Source of the DNA: JAWKJY01 sp041393535
Lineage (GTDB): Bacteria > Actinomycetota > Thermoleophilia > Gaiellales > Gaiellaceae
Assembly: GCA_041393535.1 (NCBI GenBank)
Contig: JAWKJY010000008.1
Span: forward strand, 62,001-126,000
Length of the DNA: 64,000 nt
Direction of reading: 5' to 3'
Notes under the pieces: generated by a model
What the model saw: the letters and a program-made list of their open reading frames with translations, nothing else
Databases searched by the model: none
What the model was told of the DNA's origin: nothing
In this document: one piece after another, positions 18,467 through 25,009 of the stretch
Numbering within the stretch: the first letter of the stretch is position 1
Layout of the letters: every line of letters starts with the position of its first letter
Program-made: the position numbers and the translations under genes

Positions 18467-19058
18467 GAGGTCGCGGGCCCCTGTGCCGGCGGGGTCGCCG
18501 CTGCCTGCGGCCGGCGCTGGCTGCCGGCCCCGGTCGCCCGTGTTCGCGGTCCGCGAGGGCGCGTGTCGGGCCGGGCGGGACGCGCTGCTGGGGATCGCGG
18601 CCCGCGAGGATGTCGCGTGGCGCGCCGGGCGGAGCGTGCGCGCTGCTGGGGATCGCCGCCCGCGGGGACGACGACGTGACCGCGCCGGGCCGAGGGCGAC
18701 CTCGTCGCGCGCGCCCGCGCGACAAACGACCCACCCGGGTGGGGGAACCACGCGCCTCCGGCGCTCAGCCTAGGGCGGAGATGCGCACGCGTGTGTGGCG
18801 CGAGCGTGCCGATTGCGCGCCGATCCATCCACGGGTGGCCGATCCGGTCGGGTGACGGCTGCGCGTGGCCCGGGCTGCTCGGCGGCGCTCGCCCGCGCCG
18901 CCCCCGATCTCGCCCCGCCCGGCGACCCCGCGGCGGGTGGCCTCCGGTCGGGCCGGCCCGGGCGCGCCGGCCCGCGCCTCCGGCCTCGCCGGGGGACGGA
19001 CAGCGGTCTCGTCAGGGGCCCTGCGCGACCCGCTCGACGGCAGACGGCGGTTGTAGCG
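18467..19058. other. Gene-poor gap with a duplicated segment
   Basis: No gene is supported here on either strand. The open frames have the Arg/Pro/Ala composition of shadow frames and lack start signals. The one structure seen is an imperfect direct repeat (listed separately). The downstream end contains the lgt promoter. Confidence 0.5.
18581..18674 (+). repeat. Imperfect direct repeat, period about 58 bp
   Basis: CGCGCTGCTGGGGATCGC occurs at 18581 and again at 18639, each followed by a similar (G/C)GCCCGCG(A/G)GGA(T/C)G segment and flanked by GCGCCGGGC-like blocks. In one frame both copies read ALLGIAAR followed by acidic residues, so it may be a relic of a coding duplication. No T-run or clear stem accompanies it. 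Confidence 0.5.
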
Positions 19059-19064
19059 CACAAT
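19059..19064 (+). promoter_or_regulatory. -10 element (CACAAT) of lgt, leaderless geometry
   Basis: CACAAT ends 6 bases before the lgt ATG at 19071. The same hexamer with the same spacing precedes the response regulator at 56386. Confidence 0.45.
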
Positions 19065-19070
19065 CCCGGG

Positions 19071-19979
19071 ATGCACGCCCTTCTCGCGTCGATCCCGAGC
19101 CCGTCCGGCGGCGTCGTCGAGCTGGGGCCGATCACGATCCGCGCCTACGGCGTGATGCTCCTGCTGGGCATCGTCTCCGCCTTCTGGCTGACGACACGCC
19201 GCTGGCGCGCGATGGGTGGCGACCCGGACCTCGTGCTGAAGGCCGGTCTCTGGGGCGTCGGCGCCGGCATCGTCGGGGCGCGCCTCTACCACGTCGTGAC
19301 GAGCTGGGACGAGGTCCCGGACGAGTGGTGGGGCGTCTTCGCCGTCTGGAAGGGCGGGCTGGGCGTGTGGGGCGGCGTGGCGGCGGGCGTCGCCGCCGGC
19401 CTCTACGTCGTCAAGCGCTCGGGCGCGAGCGTGCTGCTCGCGATGGACGCGTGCGCGCCGGGCATCCTGCTCGCGCAGGGGATCGGGCGCTGGGGGAACT
19501 ACTTCAACCAGGAGCTCTTCGGCACCCCGACGAGCCTCCCGTGGGGGCTCGAGATCGATCCGGAGAACCGGCCCGGGAGCTACCCGGACGCCGAGACGTT
19601 CCATCCGATCTTCCTCTACGAGTTCATCTGGGACATGATCGGCGTGGCCGCGCTCGTCTGGCTCGGCCGGCGCTTCCGGCTGCGGGCGCCGGCGATCTTC
19701 AGCCTCTACGTCATGTGGTACTGCCTCGCCCGGGCGACCTTCGAGGAGAGCCTGCGCACCGACCCGTCGCACGAGATCGCGGGCCTGCGGCTCAACCACT
19801 GGGTCTCGATCGGGCTGCTCCTCGTCGCCGCGGCGGGCCTGCGCTGGGCCTGGCGCAACGGCGTGCTGCCCGGGCCGACGGCGGCCCGCGGGGAGCCCGC
19901 CGCGCCGCGCGCGCCGGCGGTCGCGCCGTCCGGCAAGCAGATGAGCGTGCCCAAGAGCCGCGTCCGGAAGCGGCGCTAG
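19071..19979 (+). CDS. lgt: Phosphatidylglycerol--prolipoprotein diacylglyceryl transferase
   Basis: Integral membrane enzyme that adds diacylglycerol to the lipobox cysteine of prolipoproteins. The 302 residues form about seven membrane helices. IRAYGVMLLLGIVSAFW (first conserved helix), GARLYHVVTSWDE and the Lgt signature GRWGNYFNQELFG near residue 140 are present, followed by a basic C-terminal tail (PKSRVRKRR). Its substrates within this window would be the lipoproteins at 33633, 41142 and 47121. The stop TAG is also the first half of the scpA -10. Confidence 0.95.
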   Translation: MHALLASIPSPSGGVVELGPITIRAYGVMLLLGIVSAFWLTTRRWRAMGGDPDLVLKAGLWGVGAGIVGARLYHVVTSWDEVPDEWWGVFAVWKGGLGVWGGVAAGVAAGLYVVKRSGASVLLAMDACAPGILLAQGIGRWGNYFNQELFGTPTSLPWGLEIDPENRPGSYPDAETFHPIFLYEFIWDMIGVAALVWLGRRFRLRAPAIFSLYVMWYCLARATFEESLRTDPSHEIAGLRLNHWVSIGLLLVAAAGLRWAWRNGVLPGPTAARGEPAAPRAPAVAPSGKQMSVPKSRVRKRR

Positions 19980-19982
19980 CAT
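19977..19982 (+). promoter_or_regulatory. -10 element (TAGCAT) of scpA inside the lgt stop codon
   Basis: The hexamer begins with the lgt TAG stop and ends 7 bases before the scpA GTG at 19990. scpA therefore appears to have its own leaderless promoter although it is only 10 bases from lgt. Confidence 0.45.
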
Positions 19983-19989
19983 CGCCCGG

Positions 19990-20760
19990 GTGCAGACGCT
20001 TCTCGCGCCCCCGCTCCAGCCGCGCACGCTCCCGCTCGACCTCGACGCCTTCGAGGGGCCATTCGACCTCCTCTGCACGCTCGTCCTGAAGGAGGAGCTC
20101 GACCTGGCGGACGTGGACGTGCTCGACGTCGTCCTCGCGTTCGTGGGCCAGCTCGCCGAGCGCGAGCGGATCGACCTGGAGGCGTGCGGCGAGTTCCTCG
20201 TCCTCGTCGCGGCGCTGCTCGAGCTGAAGGGGCGCGAGCTGTTCGGCGAGGAGTCGACGGACGACGAGGTCGAGGAGCTCGTGGAGCTCGTCGACCCCGA
20301 CGTGGCCGCCGCCGAGCTCGCCGAGCGCCTGGCGCAGTACCGCCGCTTCAAGGCGGCGTCGGGCTGGCTGGACGAGCGCCTCGAGGAGCAGGCGGCCCGC
20401 TTCTTCCGGCTCGGCCCCGCCCCGCTCGCGCCGAAGCCCGAGCGGAAGATCGCGCCGCAGGACCCCGCCGCCCTCGCCGCGGCCCTGCGCGGGCTCGCCA
20501 CCGAGCCGCCGGTGCCGTCGCTCGCGCACCTCGCGATGCGGCTGCCGCCGCTGCCCGCGTTCGTCGAGCGCTTCCGCGCCCTCGTCCGCGCCCGCCGGCG
20601 CTTCGTCTTCGACGAGGAGGTCGCCGGACTCTCGCGGCTGGAGGAGGCCGTCGCGCTGCTCGCGATCCTCGAGCTCGTCAAGTACGACGAGGTGAAGGTC
20701 GGGCAGGAGGGCTTCTGCCGCCCGATCGTCGTCTGGAACGGCCCGCACGCGCCCCGCTGA
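19990..20760 (+). CDS. scpA: Segregation and condensation protein A
   Basis: Kleisin subunit of the SMC-ScpAB condensin complex. The 256 residues begin MQTLLAPPLQPRTLPLDLDA, then FEGPFDLLCTLVLKEELDLA. The N-terminal helical domain contacts the SMC neck, a Pro/Ala linker follows, and the C-terminal winged helix ends RRFVFDEEVAGLSRLEEAVA with ILELVKYDEVKV. The GTG start is favoured by the promoter geometry. scpB follows about 160 bases downstream. Confidence 0.94.
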   Translation: MQTLLAPPLQPRTLPLDLDAFEGPFDLLCTLVLKEELDLADVDVLDVVLAFVGQLAERERIDLEACGEFLVLVAALLELKGRELFGEESTDDEVEELVELVDPDVAAAELAERLAQYRRFKAASGWLDERLEEQAARFFRLGPAPLAPKPERKIAPQDPAALAAALRGLATEPPVPSLAHLAMRLPPLPAFVERFRALVRARRRFVFDEEVAGLSRLEEAVALLAILELVKYDEVKVGQEGFCRPIVVWNGPHAPR

Positions 20761-20812
20761 GCGCGCGCCCACCGGGCGCGCCCACGCCGCCGGGGCCGTC
20801 CGACGGCCTCGT

Positions 20813-20818
20813 TACCGT
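20813..20818 (+). promoter_or_regulatory. -10 element (TACCGT) for the scpB upstream ORF
   Basis: TACCGT ends 9 bases before the ATG at 20828, which opens a 30-codon ORF ending across the scpB start. It is the same hexamer as at lemA and der. Confidence 0.5.
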
Positions 20819-20827
20819 GCCGGCAGG

Positions 20828-20920
20828 ATGATGCGCCCGCACCACGAATCCCGGGGCTGGACGACCTGTCAGACGACGTGGCCCAGCACCAGAAGCGACG
20901 CACCGGAGGGTTCGGCATGA
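20828..20920 (+). CDS. Leaderless upstream ORF overlapping scpB
   Basis: A 30-residue frame (MMRPHHESRGWTTCQTTWPS at its N-terminus) starts in leaderless position after TACCGT. Its TGA (20918-20920) overlaps the scpB ATG (20917-20919) as ATGA. The peptide has no recognisable domain; its likely function is to carry ribosomes to scpB by termination-reinitiation. Whether the peptide itself matters is unknown. Confidence 0.45.
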   Translation: MMRPHHESRGWTTCQTTWPSTRSDAPEGSA

Positions 20921-21519
20921 GCGTGGAGCGGCAGCTCTACGTCGTGGAGAACCCGCTCGACCGGCTCGCCCGGACGATCGAGGCGCTGCTCGTCGTCGCA
21001 TCGGCCCCGCTGTCGATCGAGGAGCTCGTCGCCGCGACCGCCGAGCCACGCGAGCGCGTCGAGACCGCGATCGGGCTCGTCGCCGGCCGCCACCGCGAGG
21101 GCAAGAGCGGCATCGTGCTGGAGCACGTCGCCGAGGGCTACGCGTTCCGCGCCAGCCGCGAGGCCGCGGAGGCCTGCGGGCGCCTGTTCGACCGCCCGGT
21201 GCAGCGGAACCTCTCGCAGGCGGCGCTCGAGACGCTCGCCATCGTGGCCTACATGGGGCCCGTCAGCCGGCCCGAGATCGGCCGCATCCGCGGCGTCGCG
21301 TCCGACTCGGCCGTCTCTGGCCTCGTCGAGCGCGGCCTGATCGCGGAGGCCGGGCGGGACGGCGAGTCCGGTGCCATCAAGTACCGCACGACGCCGCTGT
21401 TCGAGCGGGTCTTCGGGCTGGCGAGCCTCTCCGAGCTGCCGCGGCTGGACGACCTCGGCGAGACGCCCGAGGAGCTGCGCGGCCACCTCGAGGCCGTCGC
21501 CGGCCGCCGCGGCGCCTGA
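20917..21519 (+). CDS. scpB: Segregation and condensation protein B
   Basis: Winged-helix dimer that stabilises ScpA on SMC. I start it at ATG 20917 (200 residues, MSVERQLYVVENPLDRLART) because GGAGGG lies 6 bases upstream and the TGA of the upstream ORF overlaps this codon. The GTG at 20878 would add 13 residues without family support. Landmarks are EALLVVASAPLSIEELVA, the second winged helix LSQAALETLAIVAYMGPVSR with PEIGRIRGV, and the C-terminal FGLASLSELPRLDDLG. Confidence 0.93.
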   Translation: MSVERQLYVVENPLDRLARTIEALLVVASAPLSIEELVAATAEPRERVETAIGLVAGRHREGKSGIVLEHVAEGYAFRASREAAEACGRLFDRPVQRNLSQAALETLAIVAYMGPVSRPEIGRIRGVASDSAVSGLVERGLIAEAGRDGESGAIKYRTTPLFERVFGLASLSELPRLDDLGETPEELRGHLEAVAGRRGA

Positions 21520-21571
21520 GCCGCGGGCGCGCGTCGATCCCGTCGCTGCCGCCGCGGCGCACGTCGACGGG

Positions 21572-21577
21572 AATACT
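21572..21577 (+). promoter_or_regulatory. -10 element (AATACT) of rluB, leaderless geometry
   Basis: AATACT ends 6 bases before the rluB ATG at 21584. No -35 or ribosome binding site is seen. Confidence 0.4.
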
Positions 21578-21583
21578 CGCCCC

Positions 21584-22330
21584 ATGCGCCTGAACGCCTA
21601 CCTCGCCCGTGCCGGCGTGGCCTCGCGACGCGGCGCCGACGAGGCGATCGCGGCGGGGCGCGTCACCGTGAACGGCGCGGTCGCCGAGGTCGGGACCGTC
21701 GTGGGCCGCGGCGATCGGATCGCCCTCGACGGGCGGGAGGTGCTGCCCCAGCGCCTGGCGTACGTCCTGCTCCACAAGCCGGCGGGGCTCGTCACCACGG
21801 CGCGCGACCCGCAGGGCCGACCGACCGTCGTCGCCCACGTGAAGCACGCGAGCCGCGTCGTTCCCGTCGGCCGGCTGGACGTGGACACGACCGGGGCGCT
21901 CCTCCTGACGAACGACGGGCGCCTCGCGCACCGGCTCGCCCACCCGCGCTACGGCGTGGAGAAGGCCTACGAGGCCGAGGTCCGCGGGCTGCCCGACGCT
22001 GCCGCCCTGCGCCGGCTGGCGACCGGGGTCGACCTCGAGGACGGGACGACCGCGCCGGCGCGAGCGCGCGTGCTCCGCCGCACGCAGACGGGCGCGATCG
22101 TCGAGCTCGTCCTCCACGAGGGGCGCAAGCACCAGGTCAAGCGGATGCTCGAGGCGGTCGGTCACCCCGTGGTCCGGCTCCACCGCGCCCGCTACGCCGG
22201 CCTCGACCTGCGCGACCTGCCGGTCGGCCGGTGGCGGGAGCTCACGCGCCAGGAGGTCGACGGCCTGCGCGCGCTCGGCCGGTCGGAGGAGCGGGGACCG
22301 CCAGCCCGCCGTAGGCGGACTAACTCTTGA
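21584..22330 (+). CDS. rluB: 23S rRNA pseudouridine synthase, RluB/RsuA family
   Basis: 248 residues. An S4 RNA-binding domain comes first (MRLNAYLARAGVASRRGADE), followed by the RsuA-type synthase core with the catalytic aspartate in GRLDVDTTGALLLTNDG and the family segments LLHKPAGLVTTARDP and LHEGRKHQVKRMLEAVGHPV. It belongs to the lgt-scpA-scpB-rluB block seen in many actinobacteria. The TGA at 22328-22330 lies inside the -35 TTGACA of the next promoter. Confidence 0.94.
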   Translation: MRLNAYLARAGVASRRGADEAIAAGRVTVNGAVAEVGTVVGRGDRIALDGREVLPQRLAYVLLHKPAGLVTTARDPQGRPTVVAHVKHASRVVPVGRLDVDTTGALLLTNDGRLAHRLAHPRYGVEKAYEAEVRGLPDAAALRRLATGVDLEDGTTAPARARVLRRTQTGAIVELVLHEGRKHQVKRMLEAVGHPVVRLHRARYAGLDLRDLPVGRWRELTRQEVDGLRALGRSEERGPPARRRRTNS

Positions 22331-22358
22331 CAAGGTCTGTACACATCTTGTATAACTC
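22326..22358 (+). promoter_or_regulatory. Promoter with three 11-bp direct repeats, probable CarH operator
   Basis: Three head-to-tail units occupy 22326-22336, 22337-22347 and 22348-22358, each with the form YTKNAYA at the same offset: TTGACA (22327), TGTACA (22338) and TGTATA (22349), exactly 11 bp apart. The first unit is a perfect -35. TATAAC at 22351-22356 is the -10, with an 18-bp spacer. CarH-type photoreceptors are known to bind about three 11-bp direct repeats over the -35. The regulator gene lies 1.6 kb downstream. Dark repression and light induction are therefore expected. Confidence 0.72.
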
Positions 22359-22365
22359 GAGCAGG

Positions 22366-22452
22366 ATGCCGACGCGACAGACAGCGCGGGACGATCGGGC
22401 CACCCTCCTCCGGCCCGCCGTCCCGCGCTCGCGGGCAGCCGCCGCGGCCTGA
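22366..22452 (+). CDS. Leaderless short ORF in the leader of the light-controlled gene
   Basis: ATG lies 9 bases after the -10 TATAAC and opens 28 codons (MPTRQTARDDRATLLRPAVP at the start), ending TGA at 22450-22452. There is no ribosome binding site. It ends 14 bases before a strong hairpin. It could be a regulatory leader peptide or simply an untranslated leader; composition does not decide. Confidence 0.35.
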   Translation: MPTRQTARDDRATLLRPAVPRSRAAAAA

Positions 22453-22466
22453 GCGCCGCACCGTGT

Positions 22467-22499
22467 GGGGCCGGCGCCTCGCCCTGCGGCGCCGGCCCC
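22467..22499 (+). terminator. 12-bp perfect hairpin in the 5' leader
   Basis: GGGGCCGGCGCC pairs perfectly with GGCGCCGGCCCC around a 9-base loop, between the short ORF and the ribosome binding site of the main gene. It has no T-run. It could act as an attenuator or as a structure that protects or blocks the leader. Confidence 0.5.
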
Positions 22500-22560
22500 G
22501 CTCCCACTCGCGGCAGGGCGGTCGAGCCGGGACGCGACGTTCGAGATCGAGGAGCAGGCG

Positions 22561-23925
22561 ATGGGGACCTTCGAGAAGCAGAGCCACGTCGATGCGACGG
22601 CGGCCGAGACGTTCGCCTGGCACGAGCGCCCCGGGGCGCTCGAGCGGCTGACGCCGCCGTGGGAGCGCGTCCGGGTCGTCGAGCGACGGGGCGGGCTGGA
22701 GGACGGGAGCGAGGTCGTGCTCGAGGTGCGCAAGGGGCCGCTCCGCCGGCGCTGGGTCGCCCGCCACCGCGACTACGAGGCCGGCCGCCGCTTCGTCGAC
22801 GAGCAGGTCGAGGGCCCGTTCGCGCGCTGGCGCCACACCCACGAGTTCCTTCCGAACGGCGGGGCCGGCTCGACGATGCGCGACCTCGTCGAGTACGCGC
22901 TGCCGCTCGGGCCGCTCGGCGCCCTGGTCGGCGGGCCGATCGCCCGCAAGACGATCGAGCGGATGTTCGACCACCGCCACGCGCAGCTCGCCGACGACCT
23001 CGCGCGCCACCGGGACGCGGCTGCGCTCGGCTCGCTCCGGATCGCGGTCACGGGCGCCTCCGGCCTCGTGGGCTCGGCGCTCGTCCCGTTCCTCGAGACC
23101 GGCGGCCACCGCGTGGCGCGCGTCGTGCGACGTACGCCCGCTCCGGGCGAGATCGGCTGGGACCCCTCGGCGGGTCGGATCGACGTCGCGGCGCTCGAGG
23201 GCGTCGACGCGGTCGTCCACCTCGCGGGTGAGCCCATCGTCGAGGGGCGCTGGACGGCGGAGAAGAAGGAGCGCATCCTGCGCTCGCGCGAGGAGGGCAC
23301 GCGTGTCCTCGCCGAGGCGCTGGCACGGCTCGAGCGCCCGCCCCGCGTGCTCGTGGTCGCCTCGGCCATCGGCATCTACGGCGATCGCGGCGACGAGCTG
23401 CTCGACGAGGCGAGCCCGCTCGGCGACGGCTTCCTCGCCGACGTCTGCCACGCCTGGGAGGCCGCGACCGAGCCGGCCCGGCAGGCGGCCGTCCGCGTCG
23501 TCAGCCTGCGCACCGGCGTCGTCCTCAGCGCCCGCGAGGGCGCGCTCGCGAAGATGCTGCCCGCATTCCGCGCCGGGGTCGGCGGGCCCGTCGGGTCCGG
23601 CCGGCAGTGGGTCAGCTGGATCGCCCTCGACGACCTCGTCGGCGCGATCCACCACGCGATCGCGACCCCCTCGCTCGCCGGGCCCGTGAACGCCGTCGCG
23701 CCGGAGCCGGTGCAGTTCCGCGAGCTCGCGCGGACGCTCGGCCGCGTCCTGCGCCGGCCCGCGATCGCGCCGCTGCCCGCTCCGGTCGTGCGTGCGGTCT
23801 TCGGCGAGAAGGCGGCCGTCCTGCTCGACAGCGCCCGCGTCGTTCCGGCACGCCTCCAGGCGGGCGGCTTCGCGTTCCGCCGGCCCGAGCTCGAGGCCGC
23901 GCTGCGCCGCGAGCTGGGGCGCTAG
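22561..23925 (+). CDS. SRPBCC domain fused to TIGR01777-family NAD(P)-binding epimerase
   Basis: 454 residues in two parts. Residues 1-155 form an SRPBCC (polyketide cyclase/START-like) ligand-binding domain (MGTFEKQSHVDATAAETFAW). Residues 160-454 form an extended-SDR nucleotide-sugar-epimerase-like domain with the Rossmann motif VTGASGLVGSALVPFL and VVASAIGIYGDRGDELLDE, as in YfcH/TIGR01777. The substrate is unknown. GAGGAG lies 6 bases before the ATG, and the leader is about 200 bases long. It is the only gene behind the CarH-type operator. To my recollection, homologues occur in LitR/CarH regulons together with photolyase and lipid genes. It is convergent with the carH-like gene. Confidence 0.88.
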   Translation: MGTFEKQSHVDATAAETFAWHERPGALERLTPPWERVRVVERRGGLEDGSEVVLEVRKGPLRRRWVARHRDYEAGRRFVDEQVEGPFARWRHTHEFLPNGGAGSTMRDLVEYALPLGPLGALVGGPIARKTIERMFDHRHAQLADDLARHRDAAALGSLRIAVTGASGLVGSALVPFLETGGHRVARVVRRTPAPGEIGWDPSAGRIDVAALEGVDAVVHLAGEPIVEGRWTAEKKERILRSREEGTRVLAEALARLERPPRVLVVASAIGIYGDRGDELLDEASPLGDGFLADVCHAWEAATEPARQAAVRVVSLRTGVVLSAREGALAKMLPAFRAGVGGPVGSGRQWVSWIALDDLVGAIHHAIATPSLAGPVNAVAPEPVQFRELARTLGRVLRRPAIAPLPAPVVRAVFGEKAAVLLDSARVVPARLQAGGFAFRRPELEAALRRELGR

Positions 23926-23935
23926 CGACTCCGCA

Positions 23936-23961
23936 GGCGTCGCGCCGTCGGGCGCGACGCC
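23936..23961. terminator. Bidirectional hairpin between convergent genes
   Basis: GGCGTCGCGCC and GGCGCGACGCC form a perfect 11-bp stem with a GTCG loop, 10 bases after the epimerase stop. On the other strand it lies 51 bases after the carH stop. Confidence 0.55.
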
Positions 23962-24012
23962 GGCCCGCCGTGCGTCCGTGCGGAGCGGCTCTGCGAGGGG
24001 CGCGCCTGCGGC

Positions 24013-24906
24013 TCAGTCGCCGCCGGAGCCCGCGAGCGCCGCGGCCGCCTCGACCGGCCCGCCGCGCAGGAGCTCTGCGCCGGCGCGGAGCGCGAGCTCG
24101 GGCGTCGCGCCGGGGCCTGCGAGCGCGACGCGCACGACCGGCCCGAGCGACGCGAGCGCGGGCGCCGCTCGCTCGAAGGCCTCCTCGACGGCCGCGGAGA
24201 GGACGACCACGGCGGGCTCGAGCTCCGCCGCCGCCTCGACGATCGTGTCGACCGGCGTGTCGGCGCCGAGGAACATGATCCGCCAGCCGAAGCCCCGCAG
24301 GCCGAGGCCCAGGCAGATCAGCGGCAGGTCGTGCTGCTCGCCGGGCGGGCACGCGAGGATCGCGAGCGGCCCGACGCCTCGGCCCCAGCCGCGGGCGAGG
24401 CCCAGCAGGCGGCCCCGGACGAGGTTGCTGGCGAAGTGCTCCTGTGCGACGGTCAGCTCGCCCCGCTCCCAGCGGGCGCCGACCTCGCGCAGCAGCGGGA
24501 GCAGCACGTCGTCGACGACGGCCTCGATCGAGAGCCCGCCCAGGACGCGATCGAGCACGGCCTGGGCGGCGCTGTCGTCGAACGCGTCGATCGCCGCGAG
24601 CAGCTCGGCGCGCGAGCCCTCGACATCCGCGGCGGGCAGGACGGTGGCGGCGCGAAGCGCCTCGCCGTCGCCGTTGCCGAGCGCGATCTCCGCCGCCTGT
24701 GCCGCGGAGAGGCCCCGGGCGAGCTGCTCGACCATCGTCCGCACGCGGGCCACGTCGCGATCCGAGTAGAGGCGGAAGCCCCCGGCCGTGCGGGCGGGCT
24801 GGAGCAGGCCGTACCGGCGCTCCCAGGCCCGCAGCAGCTCGGGGCTCACGCCGACGCGGCGGCTCAGCTCGCCGATGCGCAGGTATCCGGAGGAGGGAGA
24901 TTCCAA
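24013..24906 (-). CDS. carH: CarH/LitR-type B12-dependent photoreceptor repressor (MerR family)
   Basis: 297 residues from TTG 24906 (MESPSSGYLRIGELSRRVGV); AAAGG lies upstream, and GTG 24915 is an alternative. An N-terminal MerR winged helix (about 9-80, LLRAWERRYGLLQP) precedes a four-helix bundle with the photochemical Wx9EH motif (W146, E156, H157) and a cobalamin-binding Rossmann domain with PPGEQHDLPL, H192 being the probable lower B12 ligand, and FLGADTP. The W-to-E and W-to-H spacings (10 and 46) equal those I recall for Thermus CarH (W131, E141, H177). The residue after W is Glu here, where Thermus has His132. It follows trpS on the same strand after 103 bases. Confidence 0.9.
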   Translation of the reverse strand: MESPSSGYLRIGELSRRVGVSPELLRAWERRYGLLQPARTAGGFRLYSDRDVARVRTMVEQLARGLSAAQAAEIALGNGDGEALRAATVLPAADVEGSRAELLAAIDAFDDSAAQAVLDRVLGGLSIEAVVDDVLLPLLREVGARWERGELTVAQEHFASNLVRGRLLGLARGWGRGVGPLAILACPPGEQHDLPLICLGLGLRGFGWRIMFLGADTPVDTIVEAAAELEPAVVVLSAAVEEAFERAAPALASLGPVVRVALAGPGATPELALRAGAELLRGGPVEAAAALAGSGGD

Positions 24907-24919
24907 GGTCGGCACCTTT

Positions 24920-24952
24920 CTGGACAGAACCTGAACAGAAGTGTGCCACAAC
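24920..24952 (-). promoter_or_regulatory. Probable CarH autoregulatory site and promoter
   Basis: On the plus strand cTGGACAgaac (24920-24930) and cTGAACAgaag (24931-24941) are adjacent 11-bp direct repeats matching the cTGNACA core of the target promoter at 22337. A third copy is degenerate. For the minus-strand gene, a weak -10 (CACACT, 24945-24940) would place the transcription start inside the repeats, consistent with autorepression. Confidence 0.5.
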
Positions 24953-25009
24953 GGACGGCGACCTGCCCGGGCGGCGGTCGGCGCGGTCGTGCGGCGGGAG
25001 GAGCGTGGC

